A stretch of 23,917 bases of DNA from an uncultured Streptococcus sp. (lineage in GTDB: Bacteria; Bacillota; Bacilli; Lactobacillales; Streptococcaceae): positions 1-23,917 of the forward strand of contig CAAEFF010000160.1 of the NCBI GenBank assembly GCA_900755085.1, in the 5' to 3' direction. The notes below the pieces were generated by a model, which worked only from the letters and a program-made list of their open reading frames with translations, ran no database searches and had not been told where the DNA came from. Every line of letters starts with the position of its first letter. Within the stretch, counting starts at the first letter, position 1. Below are positions 6,522 to 13,968 of the stretch, in pieces. Made by a program: the position numbers and the translations under genes.

Positions 6522-7811
6522 ATGAAGACGAGCAAATACCAAGAAATTATTCATGTTTTAAAAAAGGCTATTCAAGATGGTGAACTAGAAACCGGACAGA
6601 AAATTCCTTCTGTACGCCAGTTAGCCAGTCAATTTTCTTGTAGCAAGGATACGGTGCAACGGGCCTTGCTGGATTTGACCTACCAGCACTTCCTCTATGC
6701 TAAACCTCAAAGTGGCTACTATGTTTTGGAGCAGGCACCTGATCGACATGAGGACCTTCCACTAAAATTAGAGAAAGACCGCAACCAAGCTTTCGAGGAT
6801 TTCCGGACCTGTATCAATGAAACCTTGATTGGCCGGGAGAATTATCTCTTCAACAACTTTTCGGATCAAGCAGGCTTACTCGAAGTACGCCAATCCATTC
6901 AAGGCTTATTGAAGGAGGAAGGAATTTATACGACTGCGGATCAAATTGTTTTAACTGCTGGTACTCAGCAGGCGCTTAATATCCTCAGCCAGATTGACTT
7001 TCCCAATAAAAAATCGCAGGTTTTGATCGAGCAACCGACTTATCATCGGATGAACCAACTCTTAGATTCGCAGCAACTTGCCTACCGTACCATTCAACGA
7101 AATTTAAAGGGTATCGATCTCTTAGAACTTGAAGAGATTTTCAAAAGTGGCCATATCAAATTCTTCTACACGATCCCCCGTTTTCACTACCCACTTGGTC
7201 ATAGCTATTCTACCAAGGAGAAAGAAGCAATCTTGCAACTAGCTGACCAATATGATGTCTACCTTGTTGAGGACGACTATTTGGGAGACCTTGATGGCAG
7301 CAATGCTCCTTCCTTTCATTATTTGGATCAAAAGGACCGAGTTATTTATATCAAGTCTTTTTCGACCAATCTTTTTTCTGCTCTTCGGATTACTTCCATG
7401 ATCCTTCCCCAAGCCCTTCTTAAACCGGTCTTGACTTATAAGACAATTCTGGACTATGATAGCAATCTAATCATGCAAAAGGCCTTGAGTCTCTATATCG
7501 ATAATGGCATGTATCTGACCAATAAAAAGCGACTCCTTGCCAGAAAAAAAGAGGAAGAAGAAAGTCTGAAGACTTTGATGGCTCAGTCTCCTCTTCTACC
7601 TCACCTGACCCTGACCCACGACGGGATCCTACTAGATCTTCATCAGGTCAAGTCTCTTGCTGCCTTAAAACACAGTGGACTCTCTCTTGATTTCTTTGAA
7701 GCAGCCTACATCACTCCTTGTCCCTATCAACTAGCAAAAATCCAATCAACAGAAGTTGCCAACGTTTTACCAAAGCTGACGCCTTTTTTTGAAAGAGAAA
7801 CCCTCGTATAG
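6522..7811 (+). CDS. MocR/GntR-type regulator with degenerate aminotransferase domain
   Basis: A 429-residue two-domain protein. Residues 1-68 form a GntR winged helix (KIPSVRQLASQFSCSKDTVQRAL). The rest is a fold-type I aminotransferase-like domain (LTAGTQQALNIL, EQPTYHRM, VEDDYLGDLDG), as in GabR and PdxR, which sense PLP or its adducts. The segment that normally holds the Schiff-base lysine, FSK in GabR-like proteins, reads SFSTNLFSALRI, with threonine at residue 282. The usual HQxPTG segment is FHYPLG. Covalent PLP binding therefore looks lost, so it may bind another ligand or none. Start 6522 is preferred over 6507 because GGGGA is about 8 bases upstream and 6507 has no site. The neighbouring genes give no clear target. 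The stop codon lies in the terminator stem. Confidence 0.88.
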   Translation: MKTSKYQEIIHVLKKAIQDGELETGQKIPSVRQLASQFSCSKDTVQRALLDLTYQHFLYAKPQSGYYVLEQAPDRHEDLPLKLEKDRNQAFEDFRTCINETLIGRENYLFNNFSDQAGLLEVRQSIQGLLKEEGIYTTADQIVLTAGTQQALNILSQIDFPNKKSQVLIEQPTYHRMNQLLDSQQLAYRTIQRNLKGIDLLELEEIFKSGHIKFFYTIPRFHYPLGHSYSTKEKEAILQLADQYDVYLVEDDYLGDLDGSNAPSFHYLDQKDRVIYIKSFSTNLFSALRITSMILPQALLKPVLTYKTILDYDSNLIMQKALSLYIDNGMYLTNKKRLLARKKEEEESLKTLMAQSPLLPHLTLTHDGILLDLHQVKSLAALKHSGLSLDFFEAAYITPCPYQLAKIQSTEVANVLPKLTPFFERETLV

Positions 7812-7824
7812 ACTATACGAGGGT
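7800..7824. terminator. Convergent terminator hairpin
   Basis: A perfect inverted repeat, arms ACCCTCGTATAG and CTATACGAGGGT around one base, lies between two convergent genes and includes the stop codon of the MocR-like gene. The T tracts on either side are interrupted, so its strength is uncertain. Confidence 0.65.
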
Positions 7825-7827
7825 CTC

Positions 7828-8076
7828 TTATTTCTTTAAGTGCTCATAGACAAGTTTGGCATTTTGAAGGCCAATCCGATAGTCGATGCGAATTAAGCGA
7901 ATCGCTTCCATCTCTGGTTCCTTGAGGTACTTCTCTTTTTGTTCTTTGGAGATGCTACCTGGTTTTAAAAGATAGTGGGTGAATTGATTTCTAACTTTAG
8001 TAAGCTCTACTTGAAGGGTGAAATAAAGTCCAAATAAGACAATCACAACTCCCATTAGGATGAGATCGTTTGACAT
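7828..8076 (-). CDS. Small single-pass membrane protein, L7/L12 C-domain-like tail
   Basis: An 82-residue protein I cannot assign to a characterised gene. Residues 4-26 (from DLILMGVVIVLFGLYF) form one membrane helix; the remainder is a charged cytoplasmic domain. The C-terminal MEAIRLIRIDYRIGLQNAKLVYEHL follows the spacing of the ribosomal protein L7/L12 C-terminal helix pair (IKxVRxxTGLGLKEAKxLVE), which is a resemblance only. The start is supported by AGGGAG about 8 bases upstream. It has its own promoter, and the convergent hairpin sits directly after its stop. It lies downstream of the two ABC exporter genes but is separated from them by a terminator. Confidence 0.82.
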   Translation of the reverse strand: MSNDLILMGVVIVLFGLYFTLQVELTKVRNQFTHYLLKPGSISKEQKEKYLKEPEMEAIRLIRIDYRIGLQNAKLVYEHLKK

Positions 8077-8108
8077 GGTGTATGCTCCCTTTTTCTGTTC
8101 TTTTCTTT

Positions 8109-8137
8109 ATTTTACAGCTTTCAAAGAAGAAAAACAA
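8109..8137 (-). promoter_or_regulatory. Promoter of the small membrane protein gene
   Basis: On the minus strand TTGTTT, exactly 17 bases, TAAAAT. The -35 hexamer lies in the 3' arm of the upstream terminator hairpin, so promoter and terminator share bases. Confidence 0.6.
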
Positions 8138-8164
8138 GGTTAAATTTGCATTTACCCCTTGTTT
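8132..8164 (-). terminator. Terminator after the ABC exporter genes
   Basis: Outer stem AAACAAGG/CCTTGTTT with an inner TAAAT/ATTTA stem, starting 4 bases after the stop at 8169. On the minus strand it is followed by TTTTTCTTCTTT. Confidence 0.8.
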
Positions 8165-8168
8165 GTCC

Positions 8169-9923
8169 TTATTTCATCATACCGGCCTGAAGGTCATACA
8201 TTTTCTTATACGTTCTTCCTAGAGCAATCAGTTGGTCGTGGTTGCCTGATTCGATGATTTTTCCTTTATCGAGAACATAGATGCAATCGGCATCTTGGAT
8301 GGTAGAAAGGCGATGGGCAATAGCAATGGTTGTCCGCCCTTGGCGCATCTTCTTCAGAGAGTTTTGGATCATCTCCTCCGTCTCTTGGTCAATATTGGCA
8401 GTAGCCTCATCCAAAATGAGGATCTTAGGCTGGGCAGCAATGGTTCGTGCAAAAGCCATAAGCTGACGCTGACCGGTCGATAAGGTAGATCCCCGCTCTG
8501 TTACCGGATGATTATAGCCTCCAGGTAGACCCTCAATAAAGTCTGCCACATCCACAAATGCAGCTGCTTGTCGGATTTCCTCATCTGTCAGTTCTTCATG
8601 GTACATCCGGATATTAGAAGCAATGGTTCCATGATAGAGAAAAGGTTCCTGCAGCACTAGACCGATAGACTTGCGCAAGGCTTCCTGGCTGTAGTCCTTG
8701 ATATCCTGTCCATCAATCAAGATCCGTCCGCGATCAAATTCATAAAAGCGCATAAAGAGATTGATAATGGAAGATTTACCAGAACCAGTATGACCGACAA
8801 AGGCGATGGTTTGTCCGTTTTTGACTTCAAAGGAGATATCTTTTAGGACATCTCGTTTACCGTCATAGGAAAAAGATACATGCTCAAAACAAATATCTCC
8901 CCGCTCGATTTCTTTCAGTCTCCCTGCTTGCTTGGGTTCATAATCGGATCGATCCATCATCTCAAAGACACGACTCGCAGAGATGGTTGAAGTCTGTAAG
9001 GTTGCAAAATTTTGAGTAACATCTATCAAGGGTTGGAAAAGCTGGCTAACATACTGGATAAAGGCATAAATAAGACCTGCTGTAAAGCCAGAGGACTGCC
9101 AATTTAGACCGAAAAAGGTCAAAATGACTGCATAGGCTAGGACCTGTAACAGGGTCATAGCTGGTCTCAAAAAGAGGGAATTGATATCGACAGAACGATT
9201 GGCATAGTCCAAATGTTCTCCATTAATCCGTTCAAACTCATCGGTCAAACGCTTTTCTTGGCGAAAGGCCTGCACGATTCGCATGCCTTCGATGGATTCA
9301 GATAATTTCACATTGATATCTGATAATTTCTGACGCGTCATTTTGACCAGGCGGTTGGATAACTTGCGATAGAGTCGAATGGAAAACCAAATGATGGGAA
9401 GAAAAGGCAGGATCCAAATGGTCAAATGCCAGTCCAAACTAAACATGGTCACCAGGGTCACTACAAAAAGTAAAAAGGATGAAACCAGACTTGAAAAGAC
9501 AGTGGAGAACATATCTGCGACGGCCTGTGTATCATTGGTCACACGGGAGACAACCGAACCTGCTGCTGTCTGGTCATAAAAAGACATGCCCAGCCTTTGC
9601 AGATTTTGGAAAATATCTAGTCGGATATCTCTTACGATGGAATTGGATACACGCGCAAAGGTTAATTGGCTCAGGTAAGTTGCCAGCACGCGCCCAATGA
9701 ATAACCCATAGTAGAGAATCAAAAACTGAAAAGCTGTCATAACTGGTGAGCCGGTTTCTGTTGGATCCACTAGGTGGTCAATATACCAGCGTGCCGCTAA
9801 AGGGATCGCTGTCAATAAAAGGCTAGTCAGGAAGGTAAAAGCTAAGGCTAGGACTGTTAACCATTTGTAACGCCACATGTAAATCAAGAGCCGCTTCATC
9901 ACACGAGCTTCAGATGTTTTCAT
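8169..9923 (-). CDS. ABC exporter half-transporter, catalytic Walker B subunit (YheH/LmrD-like)
   Basis: A 584-residue protein fusing a six-helix type I exporter membrane domain (about 1-320) to an ATPase domain. The nucleotide-binding domain has Walker A GHTGSGKS (377-384), Q-loop Q425, Walker B ILILDE with catalytic E506, and H-loop H537. Its signature is LSTGQ (481-485) rather than LSGGQ. It is the partner of the upstream gene, which it overlaps by 14 bases. Together they should form a heterodimeric drug or lipid exporter in the cytoplasmic membrane of the YheI/YheH, LmrC/LmrD, EfrA/EfrB type. This subunit supplies the working ATP site's Walker motifs. The substrate is not visible from sequence; PatA/PatB is a related pair. 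Confidence 0.9.
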   Translation of the reverse strand: MKTSEARVMKRLLIYMWRYKWLTVLALAFTFLTSLLLTAIPLAARWYIDHLVDPTETGSPVMTAFQFLILYYGLFIGRVLATYLSQLTFARVSNSIVRDIRLDIFQNLQRLGMSFYDQTAAGSVVSRVTNDTQAVADMFSTVFSSLVSSFLLFVVTLVTMFSLDWHLTIWILPFLPIIWFSIRLYRKLSNRLVKMTRQKLSDINVKLSESIEGMRIVQAFRQEKRLTDEFERINGEHLDYANRSVDINSLFLRPAMTLLQVLAYAVILTFFGLNWQSSGFTAGLIYAFIQYVSQLFQPLIDVTQNFATLQTSTISASRVFEMMDRSDYEPKQAGRLKEIERGDICFEHVSFSYDGKRDVLKDISFEVKNGQTIAFVGHTGSGKSSIINLFMRFYEFDRGRILIDGQDIKDYSQEALRKSIGLVLQEPFLYHGTIASNIRMYHEELTDEEIRQAAAFVDVADFIEGLPGGYNHPVTERGSTLSTGQRQLMAFARTIAAQPKILILDEATANIDQETEEMIQNSLKKMRQGRTTIAIAHRLSTIQDADCIYVLDKGKIIESGNHDQLIALGRTYKKMYDLQAGMMK

Positions 9924-11664
9924 TCAGCTTTCCCTCCATTTCTTCTGATAATTGTTGAGCTTGGTAAGTTTCATAGTACCAACCTTTTTGACCCATTAAT
10001 TCCTCGTGATTTCCGCGCTCCTTGATTTGACCATTCTCCATTACCAGAATCAAATCCGCATGAACGATAGCGGATAAGCGATGGGCTGTGATGATCGTTG
10101 TTTTCCCCTTGCGTTCCTGCTTCATATTTTCGATGATCTGGTGCTCCGTCTTCGCATCTACTGCAGATAAGGAATCATCCAGAAGCAAGATCTCAGGATT
10201 CATGACCAAAGCGCGACTCATGGCAATCCGTTGCTTTTGCCCGCCAGAAAGAGAGACGCCTCTCTCTCCCAGCACCGTCTCCATCTGGTCTGGCATAGCC
10301 AAGACGTCCTCATAGACTCCACAGGTTATCAGCGCTTTTATCACTCCTTCTTCCTTGATCTGAGGATCTGAAAAAGCTACATTCTCGCGAATGGTCATGG
10401 CAAAGAGAATCTGATTTTGAGGAACATAGCCGATCAAGCTACGCAGATCTTGCAAACGATAATCTTTGATGGAGATTCCATTGAGAAAGATATCTCCCTG
10501 CTCCAAGTCATGCTCTCTGAGTAAGAGACGCAACAAGGTGGTCTTTCCAGATCCAGTTGGACCCACAATCCCAAGGGTTTGTCCTTTTTCTAAATGAAAA
10601 GCAACCTTTTCAAGAACAGGCTCTTTCTCGTAGGCAAATTCTTTAATGTCATATTCCAAATCTCCATTTTGAATGTCTCTTACTGGATGGTTTGGATCTT
10701 GGATTTCAGGTGTTTCTGCTAAAAGTGTCTCAATTCGGTCATAGGAGACGCTAGCCCTCTGACTAATATTAAATAAGAAGCCCATGGCTTGAAGGGGCCA
10801 CACGAGCATATTGAGATAGGTGATAAAGGTTACGATTTGTCCAACTGTCAAGCTTCCTTCCTGAACGAAAAGGCCCCCGAAGTAAAGTGTCAAGACATAA
10901 GAGAGACCGACAAAAAGAAGAGTGGTCGGATCAAACAAGGCATTGTAACTGGCGGAAGTCATATTCTTTGAAAAGACCATTTGATTGGTCTTTTCAAAAG
11001 CCTGAATCTCATCTGACTGAAAACCAAAGGATTTGGTTACCTTGATTCCTGATACGGATTCCTGCACAAAGTTGTTGAGCTCCGAGAAGCCTTCTTGAGC
11101 TTCTTTGAAGGCTTGGTGATTTTTGCGCCCAATAGCTGACGTCACTACTACCATGACCGGTAGGGGCAAAATAGCCAAGAGAGTTAAGTGCCAATCAATC
11201 ATGAAAAACATGCTGACCAGGGTCACCAAAGCTGTGACAGACGCATCCACTGCAGACATAACCCCACCACCGGCAAACATGGTTACCGCATTGATATCAT
11301 TGGTAGCATGGGCCATGAGATCTCCTGTCCGATAACGCTGATAAAAAGACGGTGACATGAGCGTAAAGTGCTTGAACAAACGGTAACGCAAAATCCGAGC
11401 TAACTTATTGGCCGTCCCAAAAATATAGCGTCTCCAGACAAAACGAAGTCCATACATGGCAAGAGCTGCGAGGACCAAAAGAGCGATGTCTACAACTAAC
11501 TGCCCCAGTGTCAGACTTCTTTTATCGATCATATCAATCACAAGTCCCATGATTCTTGGAGGAATGAGATTTAAAAAACTAACCAAGATCAAGGACCCTA
11601 TCCCGATGAAGTAACGCTTCTTCTCTAATTTAAAAAACCAAGATAATTTCCCTAACAGATGCAT
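9910..11664 (-). CDS. ABC exporter half-transporter, degenerate Walker B subunit (YheI/LmrC-like)
   Basis: A 584-residue half-transporter with an N-terminal six-helix membrane domain and a C-terminal ATPase domain: Walker A GPTGSGKT (368-375), Q416, signature LSGGQ (472-476) and H528. Walker B reads ILLLDD, with aspartate 497 where the catalytic glutamate normally stands. The subunit thus provides a canonical signature to its partner's active site but has a degenerate site of its own, the standard asymmetric heterodimer layout. The start is supported by a GGGG stretch 7 bases upstream. It begins one base after the stop of the MmcQ/YjbR gene and overlaps the next exporter gene, so all are co-transcribed. 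Confidence 0.9.
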   Translation of the reverse strand: MHLLGKLSWFFKLEKKRYFIGIGSLILVSFLNLIPPRIMGLVIDMIDKRSLTLGQLVVDIALLVLAALAMYGLRFVWRRYIFGTANKLARILRYRLFKHFTLMSPSFYQRYRTGDLMAHATNDINAVTMFAGGGVMSAVDASVTALVTLVSMFFMIDWHLTLLAILPLPVMVVVTSAIGRKNHQAFKEAQEGFSELNNFVQESVSGIKVTKSFGFQSDEIQAFEKTNQMVFSKNMTSASYNALFDPTTLLFVGLSYVLTLYFGGLFVQEGSLTVGQIVTFITYLNMLVWPLQAMGFLFNISQRASVSYDRIETLLAETPEIQDPNHPVRDIQNGDLEYDIKEFAYEKEPVLEKVAFHLEKGQTLGIVGPTGSGKTTLLRLLLREHDLEQGDIFLNGISIKDYRLQDLRSLIGYVPQNQILFAMTIRENVAFSDPQIKEEGVIKALITCGVYEDVLAMPDQMETVLGERGVSLSGGQKQRIAMSRALVMNPEILLLDDSLSAVDAKTEHQIIENMKQERKGKTTIITAHRLSAIVHADLILVMENGQIKERGNHEELMGQKGWYYETYQAQQLSEEMEGKLNENI

Positions 11665-11665
11665 C

Positions 11666-12331
11666 TTATTTCCCCTTTTTGGTGAGCTGCCAGCTACTAT
11701 CCACTATAGCAAACAACACCTCATCATCAATTGTTCCATCGAGCGGGATACTCACCCAATAGTTTTTATTCATATGAAAAGCTGGATAAATCCCTTTCTG
11801 CTGGATGAAATGGGCTACTTGGTCAGACTTAACATTTAGAACTTCTATTTTCCCTGACTTACTAGCATCCAGTTTTTTCCAATCAATGGTCATAAAGACA
11901 CCATACCACTTAAGAGTGTCTCGGTGGCGAATAGCACCCGATTCCGGAGATCTCTCCCACAAATATTCAATCGTTCCCTGATAGTGCAGAGAGATATAAG
12001 CCATGAGACGCTTGGCTTGAGGATAGAGAAATTCTTCTACCTCAAAACAGGCTTGGCGGATCCTTGCAAGACTTTCTTGACAGGCTTCCCTGACTTGGCC
12101 AACGAAATTTCCTTGTAGCTGTTCCAGATGGATCTGGACATATTCGTCCCCTGTATCCTGATCATAGACCTGAAAAGAAATCTTCTGGTCGCAGACTCGG
12201 AACTTTAAGAGAAATGTGTCCGATAAGATGGGGCACTGGTACTCATAGCCTGCTTCTCTCTTCTCAAATCCATAAGCCAATCCCTTTTCTGGCTGAAAAG
12301 TGTAGCGGTCAAAATAATTCTCTAAAAACAT
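11666..12331 (-). CDS. MmcQ/YjbR family protein with extra N-terminal domain
   Basis: A 221-residue protein. The C-terminal half, from IEYLWERSPESGAIRHRDTL onward, carries the MmcQ/YjbR pattern (KWYGVFMTIDW, LNVKSD, YPAFHMNKNYWVSIPLDG), a small fold proposed to bind DNA. The first 100 residues or so are an additional region with no match I recognise, so the protein is about twice the length of single-domain YjbR. Start 12331 has AGGGAG 5 bases upstream. The frame is open further to 12505, but that extension would run into cutC and has no site. Role unknown. It sits between cutC and the ABC exporter genes in the same operon. Confidence 0.82.
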   Translation of the reverse strand: MFLENYFDRYTFQPEKGLAYGFEKREAGYEYQCPILSDTFLLKFRVCDQKISFQVYDQDTGDEYVQIHLEQLQGNFVGQVREACQESLARIRQACFEVEEFLYPQAKRLMAYISLHYQGTIEYLWERSPESGAIRHRDTLKWYGVFMTIDWKKLDASKSGKIEVLNVKSDQVAHFIQQKGIYPAFHMNKNYWVSIPLDGTIDDEVLFAIVDSSWQLTKKGK

Positions 12332-12364
12332 TTTCTCTCCCTTATTCATTTTTGCACTAGAAGA

Positions 12365-12387
12365 GGCTGGGAACAACGTCCCCAACC
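12365..12387. repeat. Intergenic hairpin, repeat-like
   Basis: A 9-bp stem GGCTGGGAA/TCCCCAACC (with GT pairs) and loop CAACG lies between cutC and the MmcQ gene. It resembles the hairpin at 13931-13960 and lacks a T run, so it is probably a small dispersed unit rather than a terminator. Confidence 0.5.
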
Positions 12388-12434
12388 TTGATAACAGATC
12401 CTCAAAAATACCTAAAGCAGTGATCGTTTCTTTT

Positions 12435-13070
12435 TTAAAACACGATGCGCGTGCCATGCAGTTGATAAACGCCCAATTGCTCCAAAAAGAGCTGACGATT
12501 GTCAAGGGTCACACCTCCACCTGGCAAGATCTGAATCTTTCCCTTAGCCGCAGCTAATAAAAGATGATAGTGTGCAAATCGTTGCTCTAGTGTATCACCT
12601 GGACTTCCAGCTCGAGTTAAAATTCGATCCACACCATGGATAGAAAGCCAGTCAATCGCTTCTATCTGGTCAGTAACAGCTAATTCATCAAATGCCATAT
12701 GAAAGACTACCTCTGCCTCTCCACAGGCTGCTAGTAAAAGCTGCAGGACCCTCTGGTCTAACTTTCGATCGCTCGTCAGCGCACCCAGCACAAAACAAGT
12801 AACCCCTATTTCTTTCGCAGCCCGAATATCCACTAGCATAGCTTGGACTTCAAGATCTGTGTAGACAAAGTCTCCACCACGGGGCCGGATCATGACACAA
12901 AGACCCACGGGCTGCTCTCTCGTCAGTTTGATTGCTTCCTTAATCACCCCTAAGCTTGGTGTGGTTCCGCCTACTGCCAGGTTGTCACACAGTTCAATGC
13001 GACCTGCCCCAGCAGCAATCGCCTTATCAATAAACGTTAAATTTTCTGCACAAAATTCAAAGACAAGCAT
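12435..13070 (-). CDS. cutC: CutC family protein
   Basis: A 211-residue TIM-barrel protein of the CutC family. Recognisable segments are FCAENLTFIDKAIAAGAGRI near the N-terminus, then ELCDNLAVGGTTPS, CVMIRPRGGDFVY, FHMAFDE, RILTRAGSPG and PGGGVT, ending LHGTRI. CutC was linked to copper tolerance in Escherichia coli, but that role has been questioned; treat it as a conserved cytoplasmic protein of uncertain function. The start has GGAG 5 bases upstream. It follows the DUF2140-like gene after 21 bases, so they are co-transcribed, and is followed by a 103-base gap with a hairpin. Confidence 0.93.
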   Translation of the reverse strand: MLVFEFCAENLTFIDKAIAAGAGRIELCDNLAVGGTTPSLGVIKEAIKLTREQPVGLCVMIRPRGGDFVYTDLEVQAMLVDIRAAKEIGVTCFVLGALTSDRKLDQRVLQLLLAACGEAEVVFHMAFDELAVTDQIEAIDWLSIHGVDRILTRAGSPGDTLEQRFAHYHLLLAAAKGKIQILPGGGVTLDNRQLFLEQLGVYQLHGTRIVF

Positions 13071-13091
13071 GACAACTCCATTTTCATAGAC

Positions 13092-13694
13092 TTAAAATAA
13101 GGAGATACTAACCGTTACCTTGGCATTGCCATTTTCCACTCTTGCTTTTGAGATGGTATAACCCGCTTGAGGGATCTCAAGCGTAATCTGATCACCGTTC
13201 ACAGTGAAGCCAGCTCCATTTTGATTGGATTGATCCTTCAAATAGTTGAGAACAAAGGATTTTGGAATCGGCATTTTCCCTAATTTAGTACCAGTTACAG
13301 TTAAATTCATGACATTATTTTCGACTTGACCGGTCATGGTTAAATCTAGATAGCTATCGACTGGCCCTAATGATACAGGAACTTTGACGTGAAGGTCATT
13401 GCCATCCATTCCTAATGCCATCTTTTGATAGTCAGAATTGTCAAGGGCAGATCCAGCACTTGTTTTTACAACTTGACTCAATTGCACAGAATTGAGACTC
13501 AGCTCAGTTGAGAGTCCTTCAGCGCTCACAGAGGCGTTTGAAGCAGCATTTTTAGCCAGTTCAATCAAAGAGCTCCCTGCTTGCACATTTCTCAGCTGCT
13601 CCCCCTCAGGGATAGATCCAGGAACCAACAAGATCACTAATAAAATAAATAAAACAATCACTATGCCAATCAGGCGTCTCATCCACTTAAACAT
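13092..13694 (-). CDS. YpmS/DUF2140-like membrane-anchored protein
   Basis: A 200-residue protein with an N-terminal membrane anchor (about residues 7-25, LIGIVIVLFILLVILLV within) and an extracytoplasmic domain rich in beta strands. SLGPVDSYLDLTMTGQVENN and LGKMPIPKSFVLNYLKD match the pattern of YpmS/DUF2140 proteins, whose function is unknown. The start at 13694 is supported by GGAGG 5 bases upstream. The open frame reaches 13808, but that extension runs through the promoter into the repeat element and is rejected. It is the first gene of the cutC-MmcQ-ABC cluster. Confidence 0.82.
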   Translation of the reverse strand: MFKWMRRLIGIVIVLFILLVILLVPGSIPEGEQLRNVQAGSSLIELAKNAASNASVSAEGLSTELSLNSVQLSQVVKTSAGSALDNSDYQKMALGMDGNDLHVKVPVSLGPVDSYLDLTMTGQVENNVMNLTVTGTKLGKMPIPKSFVLNYLKDQSNQNGAGFTVNGDQITLEIPQAGYTISKARVENGNAKVTVSISLF

Positions 13695-13716
13695 CTGCTC
13701 CTCCAATACGTGAAAA

Positions 13717-13745
13717 GTTATATTCTTATTGTACCCTAAATCCAA
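13717..13745 (-). promoter_or_regulatory. Promoter of the DUF2140-cutC-ABC operon
   Basis: Minus strand TTGGAT, 17 bases, TATAAC. A second possible -10, TACAAT (13728-13733), lies just upstream. Either gives a leader of about 20-30 bases to ATG 13694. Confidence 0.5.
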
Positions 13746-13788
13746 AGAAATTGCGACTAAGGAGTGTTTGACAAAAGCAAAAGAGAGC

Positions 13789-13960
13789 GTGGGACAGAAA
13801 TCGGTCATTCGTTAGAATTCGATTTCGTCGTCCCACCTCCGCACGGTTGAGTAGGGCTGTAAAGCTGATAAAATCAGCGTAGTAGAGTCCACTCAACCAC
13901 TGCGTCTTTCTAGACAATCCAAAGACAATTGAGAGGCTAGGACTTTTGTCCTAACCTCTC
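13789..13960. repeat. Structured intergenic repeat element, three hairpins
   Basis: This 172-base block fills the gap between nupC and the DUF2140 gene. Hairpin 1 (13789-13836) pairs GTGGGAC with GTCCCAC and GAAATCG with CGATTTC. Hairpin 2 (13845-13898) pairs GGTTGAGT with ACTCAACC and GCTGAT with ATCAGC. Hairpin 3 (13931-13960) pairs 12 of 13 bases. I recall closely similar blocks in other streptococcal genomes, so a dispersed repeat is likely; no copies besides the partial one at 12365-12387 are in the window. Confidence 0.7.
13931..13960 (-). terminator. Probable terminator after nupC
   Basis: Stem GAGAGGCTAGGAC/GTCCTAACCTCTC with one mismatch and a TTTT loop lies 8 bases after the nupC stop. 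The following T tract on the minus strand is weak. It is also the third hairpin of the repeat element, which may have supplied the terminator. Confidence 0.6.
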
Positions 13961-13968
13961 TCTGTGCA

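Noticed and set aside
12332..12505. 58-residue N-terminal extension of the MmcQ/YjbR frame
   Set aside because: It overlaps the end of cutC, has no ribosome binding site and runs through an intergenic hairpin; the downstream ATG has AGGGAG.
13695..13808. N-terminal extension of the DUF2140-like protein
   Set aside because: It translates the promoter and the first part of the repeat element; the internal ATG has GGAGG directly upstream and starts a membrane anchor.
13726..13917. 63-residue open frame in the repeat element
   Set aside because: It follows the hairpin arms, has no plausible start signal and no protein-like pattern.
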